NCBI GenBank assembly: GCA_012064385.1
Contig: QRDG01000821.1
Coordinates: 1-64,000, forward strand
Source: Puccinellia tenuiflora
Taxonomy: Eukaryota; Streptophyta; Magnoliopsida; Poales; Poaceae
Direction: 5' to 3'
DNA length: 64,000 nt
The position numbers and the translations under genes are program-made. The notes beneath the pieces were generated by a model. The model was not told the origin of the DNA, did no database searches, and was given only the letters and a program-made list of their open reading frames with translations. This document shows, in pieces, positions 1-12,700 of this stretch (positions are counted from its first letter, which is position 1; each line of letters begins with the position of its first letter).

Positions 1-1131
1 AGGCTTCATACTTTCACTAGTGACTACTCTCAACATCATTAACATAATTAAACACATGATAGTTCCCACAAAAATACATGCGTGGTAGACGTTACTCGGA
101 GATCATTCTTTTGTGGATCAAATAGGATGGCTACGAAAAGCACACCTTAAAGTTCGTATTCCACATCTATGGACACTTCATGCTGTCACTATCCGCATCC
201 AAAGATAGTACTAACAAACACCACAACCTATTTCTTGAATAGTCTCTTTCTTCAATAACATAAGCATCAAGAAACCTCATGATCTATTCAATCCAACAAA
301 TAAAGAACAAACTCATGATGAAGATACTTCCAATCTATTATCAATAGAGTCACACACGGCACCTGATGTCTACTACATGCTTCTATTCTTGTATACTTGT
401 TGGGCCTCCAAGCGCAGAGGTTTGTCGGACAGCGGCAAATTTCTCTTAATTGAGTAACCCAAGGTTTATCGAATCCACGGGAGGTAGAGGTCAAAGATAT
501 CCCTCTCAAGCAACCCTGCAATTAAGATACAAGAAGTCTCTTGTGTCCCCAACACACCTAATACAATTGTTAGTTGGATAGGTGCACTAGATGGTAAAAT
601 GCAAGTGATATGGATCGTAAAAGTTGATTTTGTAATTCTGTAATAAAAATGGCAGCAAGCAAAAAAGTGAAAAAAGTGACTAAAAACGGTGTATCAATGC
701 TTGAAAACAAGGCCTAGGCTTCATACTTTCACTAGTGACTACTCTCAACATCATTAACATAATTAAACACATAATAGTTCCACAAAAACACATGCATGGT
801 AGACGTTACTCGGAGATCATTCTTTCGTGGATCAAATAGGATGAGAATTGCGTAGGGCTACAAAAAGCACACCTTAAAGTTCGTATTCCACATCTATGGA
901 CACTTCATGCTGTCACTATCCGCATCCAAAGATAGTACTAACAAACACCACAACCTATTTCTTGAATAGTCTCTTTCTTCAATAACACAAGCATCAAGAA
1001 ACCTCATGATCTATTCAATCCAACAAATAAAGAACAAACTCATGATGAAGATCCTTCCAATCTATTATCCATAGAGTCACACACGGCACCCACACTGTCA
1101 CCGAGATACCGTGATCACAACGGTGACTCCG
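1..1131 (-). repeat. Tandemly duplicated LTR-retroelement fragment, left of the insertion
   Basis: Sequence 1-363 recurs at about 716-1090 with small indels (for example a short extra stretch near 843-858), separated by unrelated spacer 364-715. The last 45 bases (about 1088-1131) match the start of a unit repeated at 14314 on the far side of the 12.4-kb insertion. I therefore read 1-1131 and 13583-15088 as one older retroelement-derived region split by the gypsy element. No coding sequence is convincing; short ORFs such as 288-521 have no recognisable domain. The resemblance to abundant non-autonomous Triticeae LTR elements is from memory and not tested. Confidence 0.6.
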
Positions 1132-4100
1132 TGTAACGTCCCGACCCCAGAACTATACAGTGAAGCTGTGTGCAACGGACATAGCTATCCCGTATAGTAG
1201 AGAGATCAAGACTTGTGGAACAAACTGGCACATTACAGACTCTACGACACAAAACTCATATAGCAACTCATATATGAGAAAGATACAAATATTACACATC
1301 AAAGGTCACAGACCATCAATTCAACAAGCGGAAGCGTAGTAGTGTTGTCTAGCAACAAGATGCAAATATAGGGCCTAAGAGGCCTACGGATAAAATAAAC
1401 CCAGCCAGCTTGCTCCACGGTCCCAAGCTGCCACCTGGGAACCCCGGACTACTAGTCGATGTCCACGTAGAACCCACCTAGCTGCTCGGTGTCGTTCTCC
1501 TCTGGAATACAAATACAAAGGCAGCAAAGAGAGACTGAGTACGATGTACTCGCAAGTTTAGTAGGGCAATATAGACCCAATTACTGACGGAGGCTCTAAA
1601 GCTATATGATGTAGCTATTTTGCATAAAGCTAGATTTTCATTTAAAAGATTCAAAAGACACGAGGCATCGTCTATTCAGAATATTTTTCATAAAAGGGGA
1701 TAAGAGAGTAACATCTCATCTTCGGTTCTCGTCGAACCTACTTGTAACCATCACCACTCATCTCCACCAAAGGCACTCCCTCGAATCCCCCTCGAGGAAA
1801 TGAACCTTTTTCACACACGTTGAGTTGCAACCTTTAGTTGCCAAATTAATTAATTAAGGTTAAGGTTCTCTATGATCCCGTAAATCCATTCCCAAAGCGT
1901 CCATAACCGCGGACACGGCTTTTCAAAAAGATTAAACCCTGCAGGGGTGTACTAATTTACCCACCGGTACTGTCCGGCTCACCTGATTGGCCCTCTTCCG
2001 GGGAAGGCCGGCGAGTGGGCGCGGTTAAACCTTTACCTCGCGTGAGACTATCCAAGAGTCATCTGTGGCCACAGGGCAAGTTTACCCAGCCTATTTCAGC
2101 CCCTGCCCCATCGCCACGTCCTAAACACCACCATCCTCATCACTTCTTTTTCCGCTCACACACACGGCAAATGGAAAAGCGAACTAGAGGACCCTTGGAT
2201 ACGCCCGCACAAGTTATTTAGTTAAAGGGGATTCCATATGTCCCCACCAATGGCAGCACGCTCAGACCTTGGTTCCGAAGACAGGAACTCGCACTTAGGG
2301 GCAAGAGTGAGGCAAAACACCATCCCCGATGGCAACTCACCCAAGCCTACTTAGCATTTTAATTAAGCACCCCACATAACCACCAAGTCCGCATCATTCC
2401 ATCGACATCAACAATTATGGAAATAAACCACAGACATGAATATTAATTAACTAAGCATGGCTAAGCATAGCTAAGCATATAACCCCAACCACTAGATTAT
2501 TGTCTCAGGCCAACTCATCATCTCTAGGGTTCATAGGTAGGGATACATGTGAATGGCTCGGGGAGAAACATGCATTCATAGGATTCTCTATATTTTGACC
2601 AAAAGAGACATTTAAATCGCATGCAATATTATGGTGGATAAAATAATTTGATAAAATCATAGGATGCTAGAATGCCAAGAAGGTTAGGTTATCTCTTGCC
2701 TTGCTGCCCGGGCGCGTAGTACTGCTCGTCGGGGTTGGTAGGGTTAACCTCCACTCCGGAATCTATCGATACCCAAACAATATGGAAAAACAAATAAGTC
2801 ACACGAAGACAAGGTGCAATGCACAATCACATGATGCCATGACAAGGTTATGCAAGGTATCATCATTTAATGTATTTCACAATTTAAATAGAGTTCCATA
2901 TAATGAAGGTAACTGTTTGGAAACAACCCCATTTTTACCTTCGTGATCACGTTGTTTATAAATTAACGCATTATTAAAGAAGTGGCTTAGATATGCATGA
3001 GCATGGCATGAATGGGTTGATTTTGTCCTTCCGATCATTTTGGTACCTTATTTGCATGTTTTGGATCAATATTCATCAAGTTAAGATATTTCCAATTATT
3101 GATTTAAATCTGCCATTTTATTTAATTTAGACAAACAACACCAAAATTAATTCTAAAAATTCCCTCAAATGACATAAAGTTGTTGTACCTTGCTCACTAA
3201 ACATTTTGAGCTATTAAACATAATTTTTGAGTAAACAAAACTCAAGTTATGAATTTTCTAATTTCCAAATATATTCTGCCATTTTAGTATTTATTAAATA
3301 AGAGCAATTAAATAAATTTAATTGATCATGGCAGGGATGCTAATAAGTAGATAGTATTTTCCTAAACATTTTGGTATATTGTTTGCATTTTTCTGACGTG
3401 TGGTTCAAAAGATATGAAATTTACAAGTTTTAAACCCATTTCCTGTTTTAAAAACAATTCCAGAGAAACGGCCGAACCGTTTTTCACCGGGCCGGTGTTA
3501 GCCCTAGAGGCTGACGGGTGGGTCATGGGCCAGGTCAGCAGCCACGTTGGCGCGAAGGCCCACTGCCAGGTTTGACCGTGGCGAGGCCGTGACCGGCGCG
3601 GTGCGGGCGTGGTCACCACCGACGGCGGCGACCACGACTCCAGCGATGGAGCGCGCGAGGGGATGATACACGGGGCGCATTCGACGTGTGGAAGCACGGG
3701 GATCTAAGAACGGGCGGCGCCGCCGGTTATTGGTCGCCGGAGCGACGGGTAGGTCGGCGACAGGCGGCGGCCGACGACGGAAAAAGGGCAACTACGACCT
3801 AGGGGGAGAGGGGAAGGATGGAGGTGTCCATTCGGACGGCGAGCTCACCCTCGTTGCGTGGATGCTCGCGTCGGTGAAGGAGGAGGTCGGAGACGGCGGC
3901 AATCGGCTCGACGGAGCTTCACCGTCCGCGGGGAAGAAGGGGATGGCTCGGTCGATCTGCGGCGTCCCGGGGCGATTCCGTCGATGAGGAGGAAGAGGAC
4001 GACGAGGCGTAGCGACTGGCGGTCTTCGATCTGCTCGGGGAGGCTCCAGGCGACGGCGATTCGGCGGCGAGCTCGAGCTATGCGTCGGCCATGGCGCGGG

Positions 4101-4929
4101 AGCAGAGGGAGAGAGGGAGCAGAGGAAAGAGCGAGTGAGGGGAGAGAGGGAAGGCAGGGCCCGGCGTTGGCCTCTTATCCACGAGCTGGAGGGGGGGTCC
4201 GGCCGTGGCATGCGGGGAGGCCGAGGGCGGCGCAGCACGGCGGCATGGCGCCAGTGCCCGTGTCGCCACGGTGTCGACGACACTTTTACAGAAAACCCCC
4301 CCGGCATCATTTCCCTTCTCCTTTTCTTTTAAACCCAGCAGCTTTTCTCATTAAATTGAAGCACTTATGACATTCGAAAAATCCTGAAATTTTGTGGAAA
4401 ATTCTTATTTGACACAAGGGACCACTGGTAAAAATTTCAGCTCAATTTGAGAATGTTTGTAGAACAAACTTGTTTTACTTTCTTTTCTGCCCAATGTTTA
4501 GAACATTTAATTGGGGGACTTAAACCCTTTCCAAAATTTTGAGAAAATTTGTAAAGCAAGTTTATTACCTCAAGAAGCTTTCATAAAAATTTCAGCCCAT
4601 TTGGAAACACTTTTATGTGTACTTAATTCAAATTAGCTCACAGGCATTTTTGGGGTACTTGCTAAAATAATTTATTTAGGTTGGCATTTCCCTTGCAATT
4701 TTCATATTTGAAATTATGTGAACTTCCTGGACAAATATGTAGGTTCAATTTAAGTTCTTGTTTAACCAACATCAATCACCATCATAGTTTTTATAGTGGT
4801 TGCCATACCATTATTTCAGGTGATCATTATTTCATGTGAAGCAAATTAAGCATGAATGCCATGATGCAAGATGAAATGAAAAGTGAAAATTTGGCACATA
4901 TTTTAGGGTACCAAACTGGGGCTGTTACA
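1132..4929 (-). repeat. 3' LTR (element sense) of the gypsy element
   Basis: This 3798-bp LTR lies downstream of integrase, because the element is transcribed on the minus strand. Against its partner at 9785-13582 I see scattered substitutions, a roughly 27-bp segment near 4108-4134 absent from the partner, and a 7-C run where the partner has 21 C. The GC-rich block 3480-4310 gives long overlapping open frames on both strands. They show no domain, and I treat them as LTR composition rather than genes. Confidence 0.93.
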
Positions 4930-4944
4930 ATTCTACCCCCCTTA
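4930..4944 (-). other. Polypurine tract of the gypsy element
   Basis: Read on the minus strand, a purine-rich run containing AAGGGGGGTAGAA ends at the LTR boundary. In Ty3/gypsy elements this primes plus-strand DNA synthesis. Its position next to the 3' LTR agrees with the minus orientation of the coding region. Confidence 0.8.
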
Positions 4945-4965
4945 CAGGAATCTCGTCCCGAGATT

Positions 4966-6291
4966 CTAGGCTGGAGTGAAGAAGGCGGGGTATTCCTGAC
5001 GAAGACTAGTTTCTCGCTCCCACGTCTCTTCTTCTTCGGAATGGTTAGACCATTGGATTTTTAGGAACTTGATGGTCTTATTGCGGGTTTTCCTTTCCGC
5101 TTCATCCAAGATGCGGATAGGATGCTCGCGATATGTCAAATCCTCCTGAATGTCCAACGTCTCATGTTCAACCCCACGGATTGGATCCTTGAAGCAACGA
5201 CGGAGTTGGGAGACATGGAATACATCATGCACATCCGGGAAGTTGGAGGGTAACTCAAGTTGATAGGATAGATCTCCTCGCTTGGCTAGGACGGTGAAAG
5301 GGCCAACATAGCGAGGTGCCAATTTGCCCTTAATTCCGAAACGATGAACGCCTCGGAGGGGAGAGACTCGTAGGTAGGCTTTATCACCAATCTCATAGTG
5401 AACCTCCTGATGATGCTTGTCATAGTAGCTTTTATGTCGGGATTGAGCAGCCTTGAGATTATCTCGAATGATACGGACTTTCTCCTCGGCTTCATTAATC
5501 ACATCAGGACCGAAGAGTGGCCTCTCTCTGGTTTCAGACCAATTCAGAGGAGTCCGGCATTTTCTCCCATAAAGAACCTCAAAGGGAGACATTTGCAAAC
5601 TGGCTTGGTAACTGTTGTTGTAGGAGAACTCGGCGAGGGGGAGGTATTTTTCCCAACCCTTGCCGAAGGAGATAACACAAGCTCGAAGCATGTCCTCAAG
5701 AACCTGGTTCACCCTCTCAGTTTGACCGTCAGTTTGAGGATGATAGGCGGTGCTGAAATTGAGGCGGGTTCCCATAGCATTTTGGAAAGCCTGCCAGAAT
5801 CTGGATACGAATAGGCTCCCACGGTCTGAGATGATCCTCAGTGGAACACCGTGGAGGGGAACAATGCGGGCAACATATAACTCGGCCAATTGCTTTGCAT
5901 TTATGTCCTCGCGAACCGGGAGGAAATGGGCTACCTTGGATAGGCGGTCGATGACGACCCAGATGGCATTATTGCCCTTTTGTGACCTTGGAAAACTGGT
6001 GATGAAATCCATACCAACTTCATCCCATTTCCACTCAGGAATGGCTATGGGGCGAAGGGTACCAGCTGGCCTTTGATGTTCAGCCTTGACTCGGTGACAG
6101 ACGTCGCATTCAGCAACATATTTGGCGATTTCCCGCTTCATGCGAGTCCACCAGAATTTGGGACGGAGGTCTTGGTACATTTTTGTGCTACCGGGATGGA
6201 TGGATATAGGAGATTCATGGGCTTCTTGGAGTATCAACTGCTTGGTATTTCCCCTTTTTGGCACCACAAGGCGGTCCCCAAAATAAACCAC
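4966..6291 (-). CDS. Integrase part of gypsy pol, with chromodomain-like tail
   Basis: The frame encodes the C-terminal part of pol. In order it shows the His/Cys zinc-binding region (HESPISIHPG, then CDVCHRVK), the integrase catalytic core (FITSFP, then ISDRGSLF and the HPQTDGQTERVN block), and a C-terminal chromodomain-like segment (FLKIQWSNHSEEEETWERE). The integrase inserts element cDNA into chromosomes; the chromodomain is known in chromoviruses to bias insertion toward modified chromatin. The open frame continues upstream of the listed start to about 6420 without a stop, so this is not an independent gene. It is the same polyprotein as the upstream ORF, displaced by a frameshift. Confidence 0.9.
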   Translation of the reverse strand: MVYFGDRLVVPKRGNTKQLILQEAHESPISIHPGSTKMYQDLRPKFWWTRMKREIAKYVAECDVCHRVKAEHQRPAGTLRPIAIPEWKWDEVGMDFITSFPRSQKGNNAIWVVIDRLSKVAHFLPVREDINAKQLAELYVARIVPLHGVPLRIISDRGSLFVSRFWQAFQNAMGTRLNFSTAYHPQTDGQTERVNQVLEDMLRACVISFGKGWEKYLPLAEFSYNNSYQASLQMSPFEVLYGRKCRTPLNWSETRERPLFGPDVINEAEEKVRIIRDNLKAAQSRHKSYYDKHHQEVHYEIGDKAYLRVSPLRGVHRFGIKGKLAPRYVGPFTVLAKRGDLSYQLELPSNFPDVHDVFHVSQLRRCFKDPIRGVEHETLDIQEDLTYREHPIRILDEAERKTRNKTIKFLKIQWSNHSEEEETWERETSLRQEYPAFFTPA

Positions 6292-6422
6292 ACCAGAATC
6301 ATCAACAGAGAAACACTTGGCCCTCCCGCTTGCAATATTCTTCTTGATCTTTCGGATGCCAGCATCATGTTGCTGGGCGGCCTTGATTTCATCCTCAAGA
6401 GTGGATTTGATCTCGAGGTTAG

Positions 6423-9386
6423 CTAGATAACCGGAGGGAACAATCTCAGATTCAACCTAGCAAAATCCTCGTGGAGAGCCGGTTGTGCCTTTTTCACCAT
6501 CACGGTGTTGCAATAGGCCTTGCGACTCAAAGCATCGGCCACGACGTTGGCCTTGCCGGGCTGGTAATTGAGGGTCACATCATAGTCTTTGATTAGTTCC
6601 AACCATCTTCTCTGCCTCAAGTTCAGATCAGGCTGGGTGAAGAGATATTTTAGGCTTTGATGGTCGGAGTAGATCTCGCAACGGTTTCCCAACAAGTAGG
6701 GCCTCCATTGCTTCAGAGCATGAACCACGGCGGCAAGCTCTAGATCATGGGTTGGATAATTTTGCTCATGTGGCTTGAGTTGACGGGAAGCATAAGCGAC
6801 AACATGGCCTTCTTGCATCAAAACACAGCCCAAGCCTTGGAGTGATGCATCACAATAGACGACAAAGTCTTTGTCGGTGTCAGGAAGGACAAGCACTGGG
6901 GTGGTAGTAAGCTTGACCTTGAGAGTCTGGAAACTCTCTTCAGCTTTGTCTGACCACACAAACTGTTTGTTTTTCTTGAGGAGGTCAGTCAGTGCCTTGG
7001 CTATCTTGGAGAAGCCCTCGATGAATCGGCGGTAATAACCCGCCAACCCGAGGAAGCTTCGGATATCTTTGGCGGACTTGGGAGTTGGCCAATCCAGGAT
7101 TGCCTGAATTTTGTCTGGTATCACCGCTACTCCGGTAGCTGACACCACATGACCGAGGAAAATGAGCTCCTTTAGCCAAAACTCACACTTGGAGAACTTG
7201 GCATAGAGGCGGTGATCTCTAAGCTTTGTCAAGACAAGTCGAAGATGCTCAGCATGCTCGTCTTCGGTTTTGGAGTAGACAAGGATGTCATCGATGTAAA
7301 TGATGACAAACTTGTCGAGGTACTCGTGGAAGATGGAGTTCATCAGCCGCATGAATGTAGCCGGAGCATTTGTGAGGCCGAAGGACATGACGGTATACTC
7401 ATATAACCCATAGCGGGTAGTGAAAGCCGTCTTCGGAATATCCTCCTTTCGGATTTTAATCTGATGGTATCCTGACCTCAGATCCATTTTGGAGAATACC
7501 GTCGCACCAGCTAATTGATCGAATAGGTCTGTTATGCGAGGAATTGGGTACTTGTTCCTGATGGTTACCGCGTTCAGAGGGCGGTAATCAACGACCAGAC
7601 GAGGGACATTTGAATCCCTCTTCTTGACAAATATGACCGGGCAGCCCCAAGGTGAGCTGCTCGGCCGGATGAATTCCTTTTCTAGCAGCTCATCAAGTTG
7701 CTTCTTTAGTTCAGTTAGCTCCTCCGTTGGCATGCGGTAGGGCCTTTTGGAAACTGGGGCGGTTCCCGGAACCAACTCGATCACAAACTCCACGCTGCGA
7801 TCCGGTGGCATGCCAGGTAATTCCTCCGGAAACACATCGGGGAAATCACACACCACAGCCACTTCATGCATTTCGGGAGAAGTGGTTCCTTCCAGGAAGC
7901 ATAAGCTGATCTCCGGTGAGAGTGGAGTGGCAGCGGAGGGAATTGCGGACGAGGGTGACCAATAACTCACCAGCCCGACGATTGGGTGGACCACGGTGAC
8001 AGACTTGGTAGCACAGTCCAGGTTGGCCTGGTATTTGACTAGCCAATCCATCCCCAGAATTATATCTAGCCCATCTGACTTCAGTGCTATCAGCTGGAAT
8101 GGGAAAGACCAATAGCCTATGGTAATCTGGACTTCCGGAGCAACCCATTTTGTGTGCCAACTGGAGCCTGGGGTCTTGACCACTAACGGGGAGTCCATGT
8201 TCACAAATGGAATTTGATGGTTGTGTGCAAAATCTATTGATATGAATGAATGCGATGCTCCAGAATCAAATAATACTGAAGCAGGGTAATCATTGATTCG
8301 AAGCGTACCCATGAGAACTCCGGGGTCCTCTTCGACTCCTTCAGCCGAGACGTAGTTCAGTCGTCCACGGCTGACACTTGAAGCTTTGGCTGCTGGGGTA
8401 GAGGGTGCTGGTGCAGGTGCTGCGGGAGCCGGTGCCTTCTGGGGACACTCCCTGGAGTAGTGCCCAGGTTGGCCACAAGCGAAGCAGGTGAGCCTCGGTG
8501 GGGGTGGAGTCAGCTGAGGGCGGAAACCACTTCCAGCCGCACCCAAGGTCGAGGTAGCTGGGCGAGGCGGAGGTGGCTGGAACCCTGACGACTTTGGCGC
8601 GAAGGGTGCCTTAGGCACGGTGCTGAAGGGCACAAATACCCGGCGCTTCTTGCCCTCGGAAGAAGAGGAGCTCTGGTTGTCGGTGGATGCTGGCCTCTTG
8701 GAAGCCTCCAGCTCCTTCCTACCTTGCTCCATAGTGAGAGCCTGGTTGTAGAGCTCCTGGTAGGAGGTGAACTTGAAGGGTAGGAGCTCGTATCGGAGAC
8801 GAGGTGCGAGCCCCTTGCGGAAAAGGTATTGCTTGTCCTCATCATTCGTCACGTCCCGAGGGGCGTAATGGGAGAGGTGGTTGAACTCCCGTCCATAGGA
8901 CTGGACGTCCATGCGTCCCTGGGTCAAGTCCAGGAACTCCCTCCTCTTGAGCTCCAGGATGGGCTTGGGGATGTACGACGCACGGAAAGCGGTGCGGAAC
9001 TCCTCCCAAGAAAAGACATGGCCCGCTGCAACCATTGCCACGTGGCTCTCCCACCAGGAGCCGGCGGCTCCATCCAGCAGGTAGGTAGTGAAGTTGACAT
9101 GTTCCGCCGCCGGAACGTGAAGAGCGGCAAACTTGCGCTCTATAGCCCGAAGCCAATCATCCGCATCAAGCGGTTCCTTCGCTTCCGAGAAAGTGGGAGG
9201 TTGGGACCGCAGGAACTGGGTGAGAGTGGTACAGTCCGTGTTCCTCTGTGCACCCTGCTGCACCAACTGCGCGAGTAGATTCTCGTTGCGCACTCGGCCC
9301 TCTTCAATGATCATCAGAACCTCCGCCATAGTGGGTGGCGGCGGTGGATCAGGATTGCTCTGTTCACCACGACGGGTAGGAGCCAT
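6423..9386 (-). CDS. gag-protease-RT-RNase H polyprotein of the gypsy element
   Basis: I chose the ATG at 9386 (MAPTRRGEQ), 12 codons inside the longest frame, because gag proteins of this group begin this way. Rough order: retrotransposon gag domain at residues 80-230; CCHC knuckle CFACGQPGHYSREC near 310; aspartic protease with LFDSGASHSF near 385; reverse transcriptase around 550-740 with YIDDILVYS; RNase H to about 950 with VYCDASLQGLG and a late DALSRK. It packages element RNA and makes cDNA in cytoplasmic particles. The frame ends at a TAG at 6423-6425 only because of a 1-base shift just upstream; the integrase frame resumes immediately. All catalytic motifs look intact. Confidence 0.93.
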   Translation of the reverse strand: MAPTRRGEQSNPDPPPPPTMAEVLMIIEEGRVRNENLLAQLVQQGAQRNTDCTTLTQFLRSQPPTFSEAKEPLDADDWLRAIERKFAALHVPAAEHVNFTTYLLDGAAGSWWESHVAMVAAGHVFSWEEFRTAFRASYIPKPILELKRREFLDLTQGRMDVQSYGREFNHLSHYAPRDVTNDEDKQYLFRKGLAPRLRYELLPFKFTSYQELYNQALTMEQGRKELEASKRPASTDNQSSSSSEGKKRRVFVPFSTVPKAPFAPKSSGFQPPPPRPATSTLGAAGSGFRPQLTPPPPRLTCFACGQPGHYSRECPQKAPAPAAPAPAPSTPAAKASSVSRGRLNYVSAEGVEEDPGVLMGTLRINDYPASVLFDSGASHSFISIDFAHNHQIPFVNMDSPLVVKTPGSSWHTKWVAPEVQITIGYWSFPFQLIALKSDGLDIILGMDWLVKYQANLDCATKSVTVVHPIVGLVSYWSPSSAIPSAATPLSPEISLCFLEGTTSPEMHEVAVVCDFPDVFPEELPGMPPDRSVEFVIELVPGTAPVSKRPYRMPTEELTELKKQLDELLEKEFIRPSSSPWGCPVIFVKKRDSNVPRLVVDYRPLNAVTIRNKYPIPRITDLFDQLAGATVFSKMDLRSGYHQIKIRKEDIPKTAFTTRYGLYEYTVMSFGLTNAPATFMRLMNSIFHEYLDKFVIIYIDDILVYSKTEDEHAEHLRLVLTKLRDHRLYAKFSKCEFWLKELIFLGHVVSATGVAVIPDKIQAILDWPTPKSAKDIRSFLGLAGYYRRFIEGFSKIAKALTDLLKKNKQFVWSDKAEESFQTLKVKLTTTPVLVLPDTDKDFVVYCDASLQGLGCVLMQEGHVVAYASRQLKPHEQNYPTHDLELAAVVHALKQWRPYLLGNRCEIYSDHQSLKYLFTQPDLNLRQRRWLELIKDYDVTLNYQPGKANVVADALSRKAYCNTVMVKKAQPALHEDFARLNLRLFPPVI

Positions 9387-9769
9387 TCTGAAGAATTGAA
9401 ACAATGACAAGTTAGTAACCAACTCCGACAGATAGGATAGATCATTAGAGTGCTTCCAGGTATAGGAATGGAAGATGGCAAAGCACAGAGACAGCTTTGG
9501 GCAACCACGGACGACATCACGTCATCGCGGCGATAGCAATCGGATATGACGGACTCGAGACTTAAACTAGACGGTAAGAACCCAAACCCCGAGAAGCTAA
9601 AACTTTGACACCGAGCTTAAAACAAATAGAGATAAGAATCAGAGTAGAGCGAGTTGGATGAGGAGTAAAAGAATCCTAAGAAGGTTTTCACAACTCATTT
9701 TTAGGTTAAAAATAGTTTTCAACTAGACTCGACACCGACCAATAGAAAGGGTTTCCTACAGGCAGTCCT
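9387..9769 (-). other. Untranslated leader between PBS and gag
   Basis: About 380 bases between the primer-binding site and the gag start, in element sense. It would hold packaging and leader signals, but I recognise no specific motif. Confidence 0.6.
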
Positions 9770-9782
9770 GCTCTGATACCAA
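9770..9782 (-). other. Primer-binding site for initiator tRNA-Met
   Basis: The minus strand reads TTGGTATCAGAGC directly inside the 5' LTR. TGGTATCAGAGC is the classical plant LTR-retrotransposon site complementary to the 3' end of initiator methionine tRNA. A 2-base spacer separates it from the LTR end. Confidence 0.92.
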
Positions 9783-9784
9783 TT

Positions 9785-12700
9785 TGTAACGCCCCGACCC
9801 CAGAACTATACAGTGAAGCTGTGTGCAACGGACATAGCTATCCCGTATAGTAGAGAGATCAAGACTTGTGGAACAAACTGGCACATTACAGACTCTACGA
9901 CACAAAACTCATATAGCAACTCATATATGAGAAAGATACAAATATTACACATCAAAGGTCACAGACCATCAATTCAACAAGCGGAAGCGTAGTAGTGTTG
10001 TCTAGCAACAAGATGCAAATATAGGGCCTAAGAGGCCTACGGATAAAATAAACCCAGCCAGCTTGCTCCACGGTCCCAAGCTGCCACCTGGGAACCCCGG
10101 ACTACTAGTCGATGTCCACGTAGAACCCACCTAGCTGCTCGGTGTCGTTCTCCTCTGGAATACAAATACAAAGGCAGCAAAGAGAGACTGAGTACGATGT
10201 ACTCGCAAGTTTAGTAGGGCGATATAGACCCAATGACTGACGGAGGCTCTAAAGCTATATGATGTAGCTATTTTGCATAAAGCTAGATTTTCATTTAAAA
10301 GATTCAAAAGACACGAGGCATCGTCTATTCAGAATATTTTTCATAAAAGGGGATAAGAGAGTAACATCTCATCTTCGGTTCTCGTCGAACCTACTTGTAA
10401 CCATCACCACTCATCTCCACCAAAGGCACTCCCTCGAATCCCCCTCGAGGAAATGAACCTTTTTCACACACGTTGAGTTGCAACCTTTAGCTGCCAAATT
10501 AATTAATTAAGGTTAAGGTTCTCTATGATCCCGTAAATCCATTCCCAAGGCGTCCATAACCGCGGACACGGCTTTTCGAAAAGATTAAACCCTGCAGGGG
10601 TGTACTAATTTACCCACCGGTACCGTCCGGCTCACCTGATTGGCCCTCTTCCGGGGAAGGCCGGTGAGTGGGCGCGGTTAAACCTTTACCTCGCGTGAGA
10701 CTATCCAAGAGTCATCTGTGGCCACAGGGCAAGTTTACCCAGCCTATTTCAGCCCCTGCCCCATCGCCACGTCCTAAACACCACCATCCTCATCACTTCT
10801 TTTTCCGCTCACACACACGGCAAATGGAAAAGCGAACTAGAGGACCCTTGGATACGCCCGCACAAGTTATTTAGTTAAAGGGGATTCCATATGTCCCCAC
10901 CAATGGCAGCACGCTCAGACCTTGGTTCCGAAGACAGGAACTCGCACTTAGGGGCAAGAGTGAGGCAAAACACCATCCCCGATGGCAACTCACCCAAGCC
11001 TACTTAGCATTTTAATTAAGCACCCCACATAACCACCAAGTCCGCATCATTCCATCGACATCAACAATTATGGAAATAAACCACGGACATGAATATTAAT
11101 TAACTAAGCATAGCTAAGCATATAACCCCAACCACTAGATTATTGTCTCAGGCCAACTCATCATCTCTAGGGTTCATAGGTAGGGATACATGTGAATGGC
11201 TCGGGGAGAAACATGCATTCATAGGATTCTCTATATTTTGACCAAAAGAGACATTTAAATCGCATGCAATATTATGGTGGATAAAATAATTTGATAAAAT
11301 CATAGGATGCTAGAATGCCAAGAAGGTTAGGTTATCTCTTGCCTTGCTGCCCGGGCGCGTAGTACTGCTCGTCGGGGTTGGTAGGGTTAACCTCCACTCC
11401 GGAATCTATCGATACCCAAACAATATGGAAAAACAAATAAGTCACACGAAGACAAGGTGCAATGCACAATCACATGATGCCATGACAAGGTTATGCAAGG
11501 TATCATCATTTAATGTATTTCACAATTTAAATGGAGTTCCATATAATGAAGGTAACTGTATGGAAACAACCCCATTTTTACCTTCGTGATCACGTTGTTT
11601 ATAAATTAACGCATTATTAAAGAAGTGTCTTAGATATGCATGAGCATGGCATGAATGGGTTGAGTTTGTCCTTCCGATCATTTTGGTACCTTATTTGCAT
11701 GTTTTGGATCAATATTCATCAAGTTAAGATATTTCCAAATATTGATTTAAATCTGCCATTTTATTTAATTTAGAGAAACAGCACCAAAATTAATTCTAAA
11801 AATTCCCTCAAATGACATAAAGTTGTTGTACCTTTCTCACTAAACATTTTGAGCTATTAAACATAATTTTGAGTAAACAAAACTCAAGCTATGAATTTTC
11901 TAATTTCCAAATATATTCTGCCATTTTAGTATTTATTAAATAAGAGCAATTAAATAAATTTAATTGATCATGGCAGGGATGCTAATAAGTAGATAGTATT
12001 TTCCTAAACAATTTGGTATATGGTTTGCATTTTTCTGACGTGTGGTTCAAAAGATATGAAATTTACAAGTTTTAAACCCATTTCCTGTTTTAAAAACAAT
12101 TCCAGAGAAACGGCCGAACCGTTTTTCACCGGGCCGGTGTTAGCCCTAGAGGCTGACAGGTGGGTCACGGGCCAGGTCAGCAGTCACGTCGGCGCGAAGG
12201 CCCACTGCCAGGTTTGACCGTGGCGAGGCCGTGACCGGCGCGGTGCGGGCGTGGTCACCACCGACGGCGGCGACCACGACTCCAGCGATGGAGCGCGCGA
12301 GGGGATGATACACGGGGCGCATTCGACGTGTGGGAGCACGGGGATCTAAGAACGGGCGGCGCCGCCGGTTATTGGTCGCCGGAGCGACGGGTAGGTCGGC
12401 GACAGGCGGCGGCCGACGACGGAAAAAGGGCAACTACGACCTAGGGGGAGAGGGGAAGGATGAAGGTGTCCATTCGGACGGCGAGCTCACCCTCGTTGCG
12501 TGGATGCTCGCGTCGGTGAAGGAGGAGGTCGGAGACGGCGGCAATCGGCTCGACGGAGCTTCACCGTCCGCGGGGAAGAAGGGGATGGCTCGGTCGATCT
12601 GCGGCGTCCCGGGGCGATTCCGTCGATGAGGAGGAAGAGGACGACGAGGCGTACCGACTGGCGGTCTTCGATCTGCTCGGGGAGGCTCCAGGCGACGGTG

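Noticed and set aside
3792..4370. Long Pro/Arg/Gly-rich open frames on both strands, repeated at 12487-12991 and similar ones at 17934-18791
   Set aside because: They lie inside GC-rich LTR cores, overlap each other on both strands and show no domain; composition explains them.
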